A stretch of DNA of 64,000 nucleotides. It comes from Taudactylus pleione (Eukaryota > Chordata > Amphibia > Anura > Myobatrachidae). The DNA is taken from contig JAUIMM010002326.1 in NCBI GenBank assembly GCA_031769625.1, positions 62,001 through 126,000 of the forward strand, read 5' to 3'. The translations under genes and the position numbers were made by a program. Positions 1-12,900 of this stretch are shown piece after piece. Positions within the stretch are counted from its first letter, which is position 1. Every line of letters starts with the position of its first letter. A model generated the notes under the pieces. It searched no databases and was not told the DNA's origin. It worked only from the letters and a program-made list of their open reading frames with translations.

Positions 1-3000
1 TGCATTTTGGCCTAAAACGTGCATTTGCAGTTTTCTCTTAAACACAACATGAGAGAAAAACCATTTCACATCACATTTGTGGGTCTTGGTCTTCAACACA
101 TCCAGTGAAATTTTGAGCTGTCTGTGTTTGCTACAAGAGGAGATAACACAAAGTATGCGCTTTTGTTGTTTCCATTGTTTTCAATGCATTTTGGCCTAAA
201 ACGTTCATTTGCTGTTTTCTCTTAAACGCAACATGGGAGTAAAACCATTTCACATCACATTTGTGGGTCTTGGTCTTCAACAGATCTTTTGAAATTTTGA
301 GCTGTCTGTGTTTGCTACAAGAGGAGATAACACAAAGTATGCGCTTTTGTTATTTCCATTGCTTTCAATGCATTTTGGCCTAAAACGTGCATTTGCAGTT
401 TTCTCTTAAACACAACATGAGAGAAAAACCATTTTACATCACTTTTGTGGGTCTTGGTCTTCAACACATCCAGTGAAGTTTTGAGCTGTCTGTGTTTGCT
501 ACAAGAGGAGATAACACAAAGTATGCGCTTTTCTTGTTTCCATTGTTTTCAATGCATTTTGGCCTAATACGTTCATTTGCTGTTTTCTCTTAAACGCAAC
601 ATGGGAGTAAAACCATTTCACATCACATTTGTGGGTCTTGGTCTTCAACAGATCCAGTGAAATTTTGAGCTGTCTGTGTTTGCTACAAGAGGAGATAACA
701 CAAAGTATGTGCTTTTGTTATTTCCATTGCTTTCAATGCATTTTGGCCTAAAACGAGCATTTGCAGTTTTCTCTTAAACGCAACATGGGAGAAAAACCAT
801 TTCACATCACATTTGTGGGTCTTGGTCTTCAACAGATCCAGTGAAATTTTGAATTGTCTGTGTTTGCTACAAGAGGAGATAACACAAAGTATGCGCTTTT
901 GTTATTTCCATTGCTTTCAATGCATTTTTGCCTAAAACGTGCATTTGCAGTTTTCTCTTAAACACAACATGAGAGAAAAACCATTTCACATCACATTTGT
1001 GGGTCTTGGTCTTCAACACATCCAGTGAAATTTTGAGCTGTCTTTGTTTGCTACAAGAGTAGATAACACAAAGTATGCACTTTTGTTGTTTCCATTGTTT
1101 TCAATGCATTTTGGCCTAAAACGTTCATTTGCTGTTTTCTCTTAAACGCAACATGGGAGTAAAACCATTTCACATCACATTTGTGGGTCTTGGTCTTCAA
1201 CAGATCTGGTGAAATTTTGAGCTGTCTGTGTTTGCTACAAGAGGAGATAACACAAAGTATGCGCTTTTGTTATTTCCATTGCTTTCAATGCATTTTGGCC
1301 TAAAACGTCCATTTGCAGTTTTCTCTTAAACACAACATTAGAGAAAAACCATTTCACATCACATTTGTGGGTCTTGGTCTTCAACACATCCAGTGAAATT
1401 TTGAGCTGTCTGTGTTTGCTACAAGAGGAGATAACACAAAGTATGCGCTTTTGTTGTTTCCATTGTTTTCAATGCATATTGGCCTAAAACGTTCATTTGC
1501 TGTTTTCTCTTAAACGCAACATGGGAGTAAAACCATTTCACATCACATTTGTGGGTCTTGGTCTTCAACAGATCTGGTGAAATTTTGAGCTGTCTGTGTT
1601 TGCTACAAGAGGAGATAACACAAAGTATGCGCTTTTGTTATTTCCATTGCTTTCAATGCATTTTGGCCTAAAACGTGCATTTGCAGTTTTCTCTTAAACA
1701 CAACATGAGAGAAAAACCATTTAACATCACATTTGTTGGTCTTGGTCTTCAACACATCCAGTAAAATTTTGAGCTGTCTGTGTTTGCTACAAGAGGAGAT
1801 AACACAAAGTATGCGCTTTTGTTGTTTCCATTCTTTTCAATGCATTTTGGCCTAAAACGTTCATTTGCTGTTTTCTCTTAAACGCAACATGGGAGTAAAA
1901 CCATTTCACATCACATTTGTGGGACTTGGTCTTCAACAGATCTGGTGAAATTTTGAGCTGTCTGTGTTTGCTACAAGAGGAGATAACACAAAGTATGCGC
2001 TTTTGTTATTTCCATTGCTTTCAATGCATTTTTGCCTAAAACGTGCATTTGCAGTTTTCTCTTAAACACAACATGAGAGAAAAACCATTTCACATCACAT
2101 TTGTGGGTCTTGGTCTTCAACACATCCAGTGAAATTTTGAGCTGTCTGTGTTTGCTACAAGAGGAGATAACACAAAGTATGCGCTTTTGTTGTTTCCATT
2201 GTTTTCAATGCATTTTGGCCTAAAACGTTCATTTGCTGTTTTCTCTTAAACGCAACATGGGAGTAAAACCATTTCACATCACATTTGTGGGACGTGGTCT
2301 TCAACAGATCTGGTGAAATTTTGAGCTGTCTGTGTTTGCTACAAGAGGAGATAACACAAAGTATGCGCTTTTGTTATTTCCATTGCTTTCAATGCATTTT
2401 GGCCTAAAACGTGCATTTGCAGTTTTCTCTTAAACACAACATGAGAGAAAAACCATTTCACATCACATTTGTGGGTCTTGGTCTTCAACACATCCAGTGA
2501 AATTTTGAGCTGTCTGTGTTTGCTACAAGAGGAGATAACACAAAGTATGCGCTTTTGTTGTTTCCATTGTTTTCAAAGCATTTTGGCCTAAAACGTTCAT
2601 TTGCTGTTTTCTCTTAAACGCAACATGGGAGTAAAACCATTTCACATCACATTTGTGGGTCTTGGTCTTCAACAGATCTGGTGAAATTTTGAGCTGTCTG
2701 TGGTTGCTACAAGAGGAGTTAACACAAAGTATGCGCTTTTGTTATTTCCATTGCTTTCAATGCATTTTGGCCTAAAACGAGCATTTGCAGTTTTCTCTTA
2801 AACGCAACATGGGAGAAAAACCATTTCACATCACATTTGTGGGTCTTGGTCTTCAACAGATCCAGTGAAATTTTGAACTGTCTGTGTTTGCTACAAGAGG
2901 AGATAACACAAAGTATGCGCTTTTGTTATTTCCATTGCTTTCAATGCATTTTTGCCTAAAACGTGCATTTGCAGTTTTCTCTTAAACACAACATGAGAGA

Positions 3001-4431
3001 AAAACCATTTCACATCCCTTTTGTGGGTCTTGGTCTTCAACACATCCAGTGAAATTTTGAGCTGTCTGTGTTTGCTACAAGAGGAGATAACACAAAGTAT
3101 GCGCTTTCATTGTTTCCATTGTTTTCAATGCATTTTGGCCTAAAACGTTCATTTGCTGTTTTCTCTTAAACGCAACATGGGAGTAAAACCATTTCACATC
3201 ACATTTGTGGGACTTGGTCTTCAACAGATCTGGTGAAATTTTGAGCTGTCTGTGTTTGCTACAAGAGGAGATAACACTAAGTATGCGCTTTTGTTATTTC
3301 CATTGCTTTCAATGCATTTTGGCCTAAAACGTGCATTTGCAGTTTTCTCTTAAACACAACATGAGAGAAAAACCATTTCACATCACATTTGTGGGTCTTG
3401 GTCTTCAACACATCCAGTGAAATTTTGAGCTGTCTGTGTTTACTACAAGAGGAGATAACACAAAGTATGCGCTTTTGTTGTTTCCATTGTTTTCAATGCA
3501 TTTTGGCCTAAAACGTTCATTTGCTGTTTTCTCTTAAACGCAATATGGGAGTAAAACCATTTCACATCACATTTGTGGGTCTTGGTCTTCAACAGATCTG
3601 GTGAAATTTTGAGCTGTCTGTGTTTGCTACAAGAGGAGATAACACAAAGTATGCGCTTTTGTTATTTCCATTGCTTTCAATGCATTTTGGCCTAAAACGT
3701 CCATTTGCAGTTTTCTCTTAAACACAACATGAGAGAAAAACCATTTCACATCACATTTGTGGGTCTTGGTCTTCAACACATCCAGTGAAATTTTGAGCTG
3801 TCTGTGTTTGCTACAAGAGGAGATAACACAAAGTATGCGCTTTTGTTGTTTCCATTGTTTTCAATGCATTTTGGCCTAAAATGTGCATTTGCTGTTTTCT
3901 CTTAAACGCAATATGGGAGAAAAACCATTTCACATCACATTTGTGGGTCTTGGTCTTCAACAGATCTGGTGAAATTTTGAGCTGTCTGTGTTTGCTACAA
4001 GAGGAGATAACACAAAGTATGCGCTTTTGTTATTTCCATTGCTTTCAATGCATTTTGGCCTAAAACGTGCATTTGCAGTTTTCTCTTAAACACAACATGA
4101 GAGAAAAACCATTTCACATCACATTTGTGGGTCTTGGTCTTCAACACATCCAGTGAAATTTTGAGCTGTCTGTGTTTGCTACAAGAGGAGATAACACAAA
4201 GTATGCGCTTTTGTTGTTTCCATTGTTTTCAATGCATTTTGGCCTAAAATGTGCATTTGCTGTTTTCTCTTAAACGCAATATGGGAGAAAAACCATTTCA
4301 CATCACATTTGTGGGTCTTGGTCTTCAACAGATCTGGTGAAATTTTGAGCTGTCTGTGTTTGCTACAAGAGGAGATAACACAAAGTATGCACTTTTATTA
4401 TTTCCATTGCTTTCAATGCATTTTGGCCTAA
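1..4431. repeat. Higher-order repeat, shortened (about 24-mer) version
   Basis: The rare variant AAGAGTAGATAAC at about 1055 recurs at 5471, 4,416 bp (24 monomers) later. The variant GTGGTTGCTAC at about 2700 recurs 4,784 bp (26 monomers) later, and the pair of ATGTGCATTTGCTG units at 3881/4249 recurs 5,515 bp later. This copy is therefore a shorter relative of the 30-mer that follows. It lacks two monomers between the first two markers, and four more between the second and third, which include the unit carrying the 5-bp deletion GAGGAGACAAAG. The left end is cut by the window. Confidence 0.75.
3881..4248. repeat. Representative 368-bp satellite dimer
   Basis: This is one B-like monomer (ATGTGCATTTGCTG, AAACGCAATATGGGAG, CAGATCTGGTG, TTATTTCCATTGCTTTC) followed by one A monomer (GCATTTGCAG, AAACACAACATGAGAG, CACATCCAGTG, TTGTTTCCATTGTTTTC). 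The next dimer begins at 4249 with the same ATGTGCATTTGCTG. It is given as a reference unit for the array. Confidence 0.9.
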
Positions 4432-7400
4432 AACGAGCAATTGCTGTTTTCTCTTAAACGCAACATGGGAGAAAAACCATTTCACATCACATTTGTGGGT
4501 CTTGGTCTTCAACACATCCAGTGAAATTTTGAGCTGTCTGTGTTTGCTACAAGAGGAGATAACACAAAGTATGCGCTTTTGTTGTTTCCATTGTTTTCAA
4601 TGCATTTTGGCCTAAAACGTTCATTTGCTGTTTTCTCTTAAACGCAACATGGGAGTAAAACCATTTCACATCACATTTGTGGGACTTGGTCTTCAACAGA
4701 TCTGGTGAAATTTTGAGCTGTCTGTGTTTGCTACAAGAGGAGATAACACAAAGTATGCGCTTTTGTTATTTCCATTGCTTTCAATGCATTTTGGCCTAAA
4801 ACGTGCATTTGCAGTTTTCTCTTAAACACAACATGAGAGAAAAACCATTTCACATCACATTTGTGGGTCTTGGTCTTCAACACATCCAGTGAAATTTTGA
4901 GCTGTCTGTGTTTGCTACAAGAGGAGATAACACAAAGTATGCGCTTTTGTTGTTTCCATTGTTTTCAATGCATTTTGGCCTAAAACGTTCATTTGCTGGT
5001 TTCTCTTAAACGCAACATGGGAGTAAAACCATTTCACATCACATTTGTGGGTCTTGGTCTTCAACAGATCCAGTGAAATTTTGAGCTGTCTGTGTTTGCT
5101 ACAAGAGGAGATAACACAAAGTATGTGCTTTTGTTATTTCCATTGCTTTCAATGCATTTTGGCCTAAAACGAGCATTTGCAGTTTTCTCTTAAACGCAAC
5201 ATGGGAGAAAAACCATTTCACATCACATTTGTGGGTCTTGGTCTTCAACAGATCCAGTGAAATTTTGAACTGTCTGTGTTTACTACAAGAGGAGATAACA
5301 CAAAGTATGCGCTTTTGTTATTTCCATTGCTTTCAATGCATTTTTGCCTAAAACGTGCATTTGCAGTTTTCTCTTAAACACAACATGAGAGAAAAACCAT
5401 TTCACATCACATTTGTGGGTCTTGGTCTTCAACACATCCAGTGAAATTTTGAGCTGTCTTTGTTTGCTACAAGAGTAGATAACACAAAGTATGCACTTTT
5501 GTTGTTTCCATTGTTTTCAATGCATTTTGGCCTAAAACGTTCATTTGCTGTTTTCTCTTAAACGCAACATGGGAGTAAAACCATTTCACATCACATTTGT
5601 GGGTCTTGGTCTTCAACAGATCTGGTGAAATTTTGAGCTGTCTGTGTTTGCTACAAGAGGAGATAACACAAAGTATGCGCTTTTGTTATTTCCATTGCTT
5701 TCAATGCATTTTGGCCTAAAACGTCCATTTGCAGTTTTCTCTTAAACACAACATTAGAGAAAAACCATTTCACATCACATTTGTGGGTCTTGGTCTTCAA
5801 CACATCCAGTGAAATTTTGAGCTGTCTGTGTTTGCTACAAGAGGAGATAACACAAAGTATGCGCTTTTGTTGTTTCCATTGTTTTCAATGCATATTGGCC
5901 TAAAACGTTCATTTGCTCTTTTCTCTTAAACGCAACATGGGAGTAAAACCATTTCACATCACATTTGTGGGTCTTGGTCTTCAACAGATCTGGTGAAATT
6001 TTGAGCTGTCTGTGTTTGCTACAAGAGGAGATAACACAAAGTATGCGCTTTTGTTATTTCCATTGCTTTCAATGCATTTTGGCCTAAAACGTGCATTTGC
6101 AGTTTTCTCTTAAACACAACATGAGAGAAAAACCATTTAACATCACATTTGTTGGTCTTGGTCTTCAACACATCCAGTAAAATTTTGAGCTGTCTGTGTT
6201 TGCTACAAGAGGAGATAACAGAAAGTATGCGCTTTTGTTGTTTCCATTGTTTTCAATGCATTTTGGCCTAAAACGTTCATTTGCTGTTTTCTCTTAAACG
6301 CAACATGGGAGTAAAACCATTTCACATCACATTTGTGGGACTTGGTCTTCAACAGATCTGGTGAAATTTTGAGCTGTCTGTGTTTGCTACAAGAGGAGAT
6401 AACACAAAGTATGCGCTTTTGTTATTTCCATTGCTTTCAATGCATTTTTGCCTAAAACGTGCATTTGCAGTTTTCTCTTAAACACAACATGAGAGAAAAA
6501 CCATTTCACATCACATTTGTGGGTCTTGGTCTTCAACACATCCAGTGAAATTTTGAGCTGTCTGTGTTTGCTACAAGAGGAGATAACACAAAGTATGCGC
6601 TTTTGTTGTTTCCATTGTTTTCAATGCATTTTGGCCTAAAACGTTCATTTGCTGTTTTCTCTTAAACGCAACATGGGAGTAAAACCATTTCACATCACAT
6701 TTGTGGGACTTGGTCTTCAACAGATCTGGTGAAATTTTGAGCTGTCTGTGTTTGCTACAAGAGGAGATAACACAAAGTATGTGCTTTTGTTATTTCCATT
6801 GCTTTCAATGCATTTTGGCCTAAAACGTGCATTTGCAGTTTTCTCTTAAACACAACATGAGAGAAAAACCATTTCACATCACATTTGTGGGTCTTGGTCT
6901 TCAACACATCCAGTGAAATTTTGAGCTGTCTGTGTTTGCTACAAGAGGAGATAACACAAAGTATGCGCTTTTGTTGTTTCCATTGTTTTCAAAGCATTTT
7001 GGCCTAAAACGTTCATTTGCTGTTTTCTCTTAAACGCAACATGGGAGTAAAACCATTTCACATCACATTTGTGGGTCTTGGTCTTCAACAGATCTGGTGA
7101 AATTTTGAGCTGTCTGTGTTTGCTACAAGAGGAGATAACACAAAGTATGCGCTTTTGTTATTTCCATTGCTTTCAATGCATTTTGGCCTAAAATGTGCAT
7201 TTGCAGTTTTCTCTTAAACACAACATGAGAGAAAAACCATTTCACATCACATTTGTGGGTCTTGGTCTTCAACACATCCAGTGAAATTTTGAGCTGTCTG
7301 TGTTTGCTACAAGAGGAGATAACACAAAGTATGCGCTTTTGTTGTTTCCATTGTTTTCAATGCATTTTGGCCTAAAACGTTCATTTGCTGTTTTCTCTTA

Positions 7401-9946
7401 AACGCAACATGGGAGTAAAACCATTTCACATCACATTTGTGGGTCTTGGTCTTCAACAGATCTTTTGAAATTTTGAGCTGTCTGTGGTTGCTACAAGAGG
7501 AGATAACACAAAGTATGCGCTTTTGTTATTTCCATTGCTTTCAATGCATTTTGGCCTAAAACGAGCATTTGCAGTTTTCTCTTAAACGCAACATGGGAGA
7601 AAAACCATTTCACATCACATTTGTGGGTCTTGGTCTTCAACAGATCCAGTGAAATTTTGAACTGTCTGTGTTTGCTACAAGAGGAGATAACACAAAGTAT
7701 GCGCTTTTGTTATTTCCATTGCTTTCAATGCATTTTTGCCTAAAACGTGCATTTGCAGTTTTCTCTTAAACACAACATGAGAGAAAAACCATTTCACATC
7801 CCGTTTGTGGGTCTTGGTCTTCAACACATCCAGTGAAATTTTGAGCTGTCTGTGTTTGCTACAAGAGGAGATAACACAAAGTATGCGCTTTCATTGTTTC
7901 CATTGTTTTCAATGCATTTTGGCCTAAAACGTTCATTTGCTGTTTTCTCTTAAACGCAACATGGGAGTAAAACCATTTCACATCACATTTGTGGGACTTG
8001 GTCTTCAACAGATCTGGTGAAATTTTGAGCTGTCTGTGTTTGCTACAAGAGGAGATAACACAAAGTATGCGCTTTTGTTATTTCCATTGCTTTCAATGCA
8101 TTTTGGCCTAAAACGTGCATTTGCAGTTTTCTCTTAAACACAACATGAGAGAAAAACCATTTCACATCACATTTGTGGGTCTTGGTCTTCAACACATCCA
8201 GTGAAATTTTGAGCTGTCTGTGTTTGCTACAAGAGGAGATAACACAAAGTATGCGCTTTTGTTGTTTCCATTGTTTTCAATGCATTTTGGCCTAAAACGT
8301 TCATTTGCTGTTTTCTCTTAAACGCAATATGGGAGTAAAACCATTTCACATCACATTTGTGGGTCTTGGTCTTCAACAGATCTGGTGAAATTTTGAGCTG
8401 TCTGTGTTTGCTACAAGAGGAGATAACACAAAGTATGCGCTTTTGTTATTTCCATTGCTTTCAATGCATTTTGGCCTAAAACGTCCATTTGCAGTTTTCT
8501 CTTAAACACAACATGAGAGAAAAACCATTTCACATCACATTTGTGGGTCTTGGTCTTCAACACATCCAGTGAAATTTTGAGCTGTCTGTGTTTGCTGCAA
8601 GAGGAGATAACACAAAGTATGCGCTTTTGTTGTTTCCATTGTTTTCAATGCATTTTGGCCTAAAACGTTCATTTGCTTTTTTCTCTTAAACGCAACATGG
8701 GAGTAAAACCATTTCACATCACATTTGTGGGTCTTGGTCTTCAACAGATCTGGTGAAATTTTGAGCTGTCTGTGTTTGCTACAAGAGGAGACAAAGTATG
8801 CGCTTTTGTTATTTCCATTGCTTTCAATGCATTTTGGCCTAAAACGTGCATTTGCTGTTTTCTCTTAAACACAACATGAGAGAAAAACCATTTCACATCA
8901 CATTTGTGGGTCTTGGTCTTCAACACATCCAGTTAAATTTTGAGCTGTCTGTGTTTGCTACAAGAGGAGATAACACAAAGTATGCGCTTTTGTTGTTTCC
9001 ATTGTTTTCAATGCATTTTGGCCTAAAACGTTCATTTGCTGTTTTCTCTTAAACGCAACATGGGAGTAAAACCATTTCACATCACATTTGTGGGACTTGG
9101 TCTTCAACAGATCTGGTGAAATTTTGAGCTGTCTGTGTTTGCTACAAGAGGAGATAACACAAAGTATGCGCTTTTGTTATTTCCATTGCTTTCAATGCAT
9201 TTTGGCCTAAAACGTGCATTTGCAGTTTTCTCTTAAACACAACATGAGAGAAAAACCATTTCACATCACATTTGTGGGTCTTGGTCTTCAACACATCCAG
9301 TGAAATTTTGAGCTGTCTGTGTTTGCTACAAGAGGAGATAACACAAAGTATGCGCTTTTGTTGTTTCCATTGTTTTCAATGCATTTTGGCCTAAAATGTG
9401 CATTTGCTGTTTTCTCTTAAACGCAATATGGGAGAAAAACCATTTCACATCACATTTGTGGGTCTTGGTCTTCAACAGATCTGGTGAAATTTTGAGCTGT
9501 CTGTGTTTGCTACAAGAGGAGATAACACAAAGTATGCGCTTTTGTTATTTCCATTGCTTTCAATGCATTTTGGCCTAAAACGTGCATTTGCAGTTTTCTC
9601 TTAAACACAACATGAGAGAAAAACCATTTCACATCACATTTGTGGGTCTTGGTCTTCAACACATCCAGTGAAATTTTGAGCTGTCTGTGTTTGCTACAAG
9701 AGGAGATAACACAAAGTATGCGCTTTTGTTGTTTCCATTGTTTTCAATGCATTTTGGCCTAAAATGTGCATTTGCTGTTTTCTCTTAAACGCAATATGGG
9801 AGAAAAACCATTTCACATCACATTTGTGGGTCTTGGTCTTCAACAGATCTGGTGAAATTTTGAGCTGTCTGTGTTTGCTACAAGAGGAGATAACACAAAG
9901 TATGCACTTTTATTATTTCCATTGCTTTCAATGCATTTTGGCCTAA
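4432..9946. repeat. 5,515-bp higher-order repeat (30-mer), copy 1
   Basis: Diagnostic variants repeat at exactly 5,515 bp: the units at 3881, 9396 and 14911; those at 4249 and 9764; AAGAGTAGATAAC at 5471 and 10986; AGATCTTTTGAAAT at about 7461 and 12976. The length equals 30 x 184 minus 5. The missing 5 bp lie in the unit at about 8790, where GAGGAGATAACACAAAG is reduced to GAGGAGACAAAG. The two copies look nearly identical by eye, with scattered single-base differences. Confidence 0.85.
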
Positions 9947-12900
9947 AACGAGCAATTGCTGTTTTCTCTTAAACGCAACATGGGAGAAAAACCATTTCAC
10001 ATCACATTTGTGGGTCTTGGTCTTCAACACATCCAGTGAAATTTTGAGCTGTCTGTGTTTGCTACAAGAGGAGATAACACAAAGTATGCGCTTTTGTTGT
10101 TTCCATTGTTTTCAATGCATTTTGGCCTAAAACGTTCATTTGCTGTTTTCTCTTAAACGCAACATGGGAGTAAAACCATTTCACATCACATTTGTGGGAC
10201 TTGGTCTTCAACAGATCTGGTGAAATTTTGAGCTGTCTGTGTTTGCTACAAGAGGAGATAACACAAAGTATGCGCTTTTGTTATTTCCATTGCTTTCAAT
10301 GCATTTTGGCCTAAAACGTGCATTTGCAGTTTTCTCTTAAACACAACATGAGAGAAAAACCATTTCACATCACATTTGTGGGTCTTGGTCTTCAACACAT
10401 CCAGTGAAATTTTGAGCTGTCTGTGTTTGCTACAAGAGGAGATAACACAAAGTATGCGCTTTTGTTGTTTCCATTGTTTTCAATGCATTTTGGCCTAAAA
10501 CGTTCATTTGCTGGTTTCTCTTAAACGCAACATGGGAGTAAAACCATTTCACATCACATTTGTGGGTCTTGGTCTTCAACAGATCCAGTGAAATTTTGAG
10601 CTGTCTGTGTTTGCTACAAGAGGAGATAACACAAAGTATGTGCTTTTGTTATTTCCATTGCTTTCAATGCATTTTGGCCTAAAACGAGCATTTGCAGTTT
10701 TCTCTTAAACGCAACATGGGAGAAAAACCATTTCACATCACATTTGTGGGTCTTGGTCTTCAACAGATCCAGTGAAATTTTGAACTGTCTGTGTTTACTA
10801 CAAGAGGAGATAACACAAAGTATGCGCTTTTGTTATTTCCATTGCTTTCAATGCATTTTTGCCTAAAACGTGCATTTGCAGTTTTCTCTTAAACACAACA
10901 TGAGAGAAAAACCATTTCACATCACATTTGTGGGTCTTGGTCTTCAACACATCCAGTGAAATTTTGAGCTGTCTTTGTTTGCTACAAGAGTAGATAACAC
11001 AAAGTATGCACTTTTGTTGTTTCCATTGTTTTCAATGCATTTTGGCCTAAAACGTTCATTTGCTGTTTTCTCTTAAACGCAACATGGGAGTAAAACCATT
11101 TCACATCACATTTGTGGGTCTTGGTCTTCAACAGATCTGGTGAAATTTTGAGCTGTCTGTGTTTGCTACAAGAGGAGATAACACAAAGTATGCGCTTTTG
11201 TTATTTCCATTGCTTTCAATGCATTTTGGCCTAAAACGTCCATTTGCAGTTTTCTCTTAAACACAACATTAGAGAAAAACCATTTCACATCACATTTGTG
11301 GGTCTTGGTCTTCAACACATCCAGTGAAATTTTGAGCTGTCTGTGTTTGCTACAAGAGGAGATAACACAAAGTATGCGCTTTTGTTGTTTCCATTGTTTT
11401 CAATGCATATTGGCCTAAAACGTTCATTTGCTCTTTTCTCTTAAACGCAACATGGGAGTAAAACCATTTCACATCACATTTGTGGGTCTTGGTCTTCAAC
11501 AGATCTGGTGAAATTTTGAGCTGTCTGTGTTTGCTACAAGAGGAGATAACACAAAGTATGCGCTTTTGTTATTTCCATTGCTTTCAATGCATTTTGGCCT
11601 AAAACGTGCATTTGCAGTTTTCTCTTAAACACAACATGAGAGAAAAACCATTTAACATCACATTTGTTGGTCTTGGTCTTCAACACATCCAGTAAAATTT
11701 TGAGCTGTCTGTGTTTGCTACAAGAGGAGATAACACAAAGTATGCGCTTTTGTTGTTTCCATTGTTTTCAATGCATTTTGGCCTAAAACGTTCATTTGCT
11801 GTTTTCTCTTAAACGCAACATGGGAGTAAAACCATTTCACATCACATTTGTGGGACTTGGTCTTCAACAGATCTGGTGAAATTTTGAGCTGTCTGTGTTT
11901 GCTACAAGAGGAGATAACACAAAGTATGCGCTTTTGTTATTTCCATTGCTTTCAATGCATTTTTGCCTAAAACGTGCATTTGCAGTTTTCTCTTAAACAC
12001 AACATGAGAGAAAAACCATTTCACATCACATTTGTGGGTCTTGGTCTTCAACACATCCAGTGAAATTTTGAGCTGTCTGTGTTTGCTACAAGAGGAGATA
12101 ACACAAAGTATGCGCTTTTGTTGTTTCCATTGTTTTCAATGCATTTTGGCCTAAAACGTTCATTTGCTGTTTTCTCTTAAACGCAACATGGGAGTAAAAC
12201 CATTTCACATCACATTTGTGGGACTTGGTCTTCAACAGATCTGGTGAAATTTTGAGCTGTCTGTGTTTGCTACAAGAGGAGATAACACAAAGTATGCGCT
12301 TTTGTTATTTCCATTGCTTTCAATGCATTTTGGCCTAAAACGTGCATTTGCAGTTTTCTCTTAAACACAACATGAGAGAAAAACCATTTCACATCACATT
12401 TGTGGGTCTTGGTCTTCAACACATCCAGTGAAATTTTGAGCTGTCTGTGTTTGCTACAAGAGGAGATAACACAAAGTATGCGCTTTTGTTGTTTCCATTG
12501 TTTTCAAAGCATTTTGGCCTAAAACGTTCATTTGCTGTTTTCTCTTAAACGCAACATGGGAGTAAAACCATTTCACATCACATTTGTGGGTCTTGGTCTT
12601 CAACAGATCTGGTGAAATTTTGAGCTGTCTGTGTTTGCTACAAGAGGAGATAACACAAAGTATGCGCTTTTGTTATTTCCATTGCTTTCAATGCATTTTG
12701 GCCTAAAATGTGCATTTGCAGTTTTCTCTTAAACACAACATGAGAGAAAAACCATTTCACATCACATTTGTGGGTCTTGGTCTTCAACACATCCAGTGAA
12801 ATTTTGAGCTGTCTGTGTTTGCTACAAGAGGAGATAACACAAAGTATGCGCTTTTGTTGTTTCCATTGTTTTCAATGCATTTTGGCCTAAAACGTTCATT

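Noticed and set aside
181..400. tRNA- or 5S-derived repeat (SINE-like) origin of the monomer
   Set aside because: No recognisable A-box/B-box pair or cloverleaf could be drawn from the monomer by eye.
3881..4063. Repeated 60- to 121-codon open frames across the satellite on both strands
   Set aside because: They recur with the satellite period, exist on both strands at once, lack any known domain and end where the 184-bp unit shifts frame. The longer ones appear only where a single-base deletion restores frame. They are chance frames.
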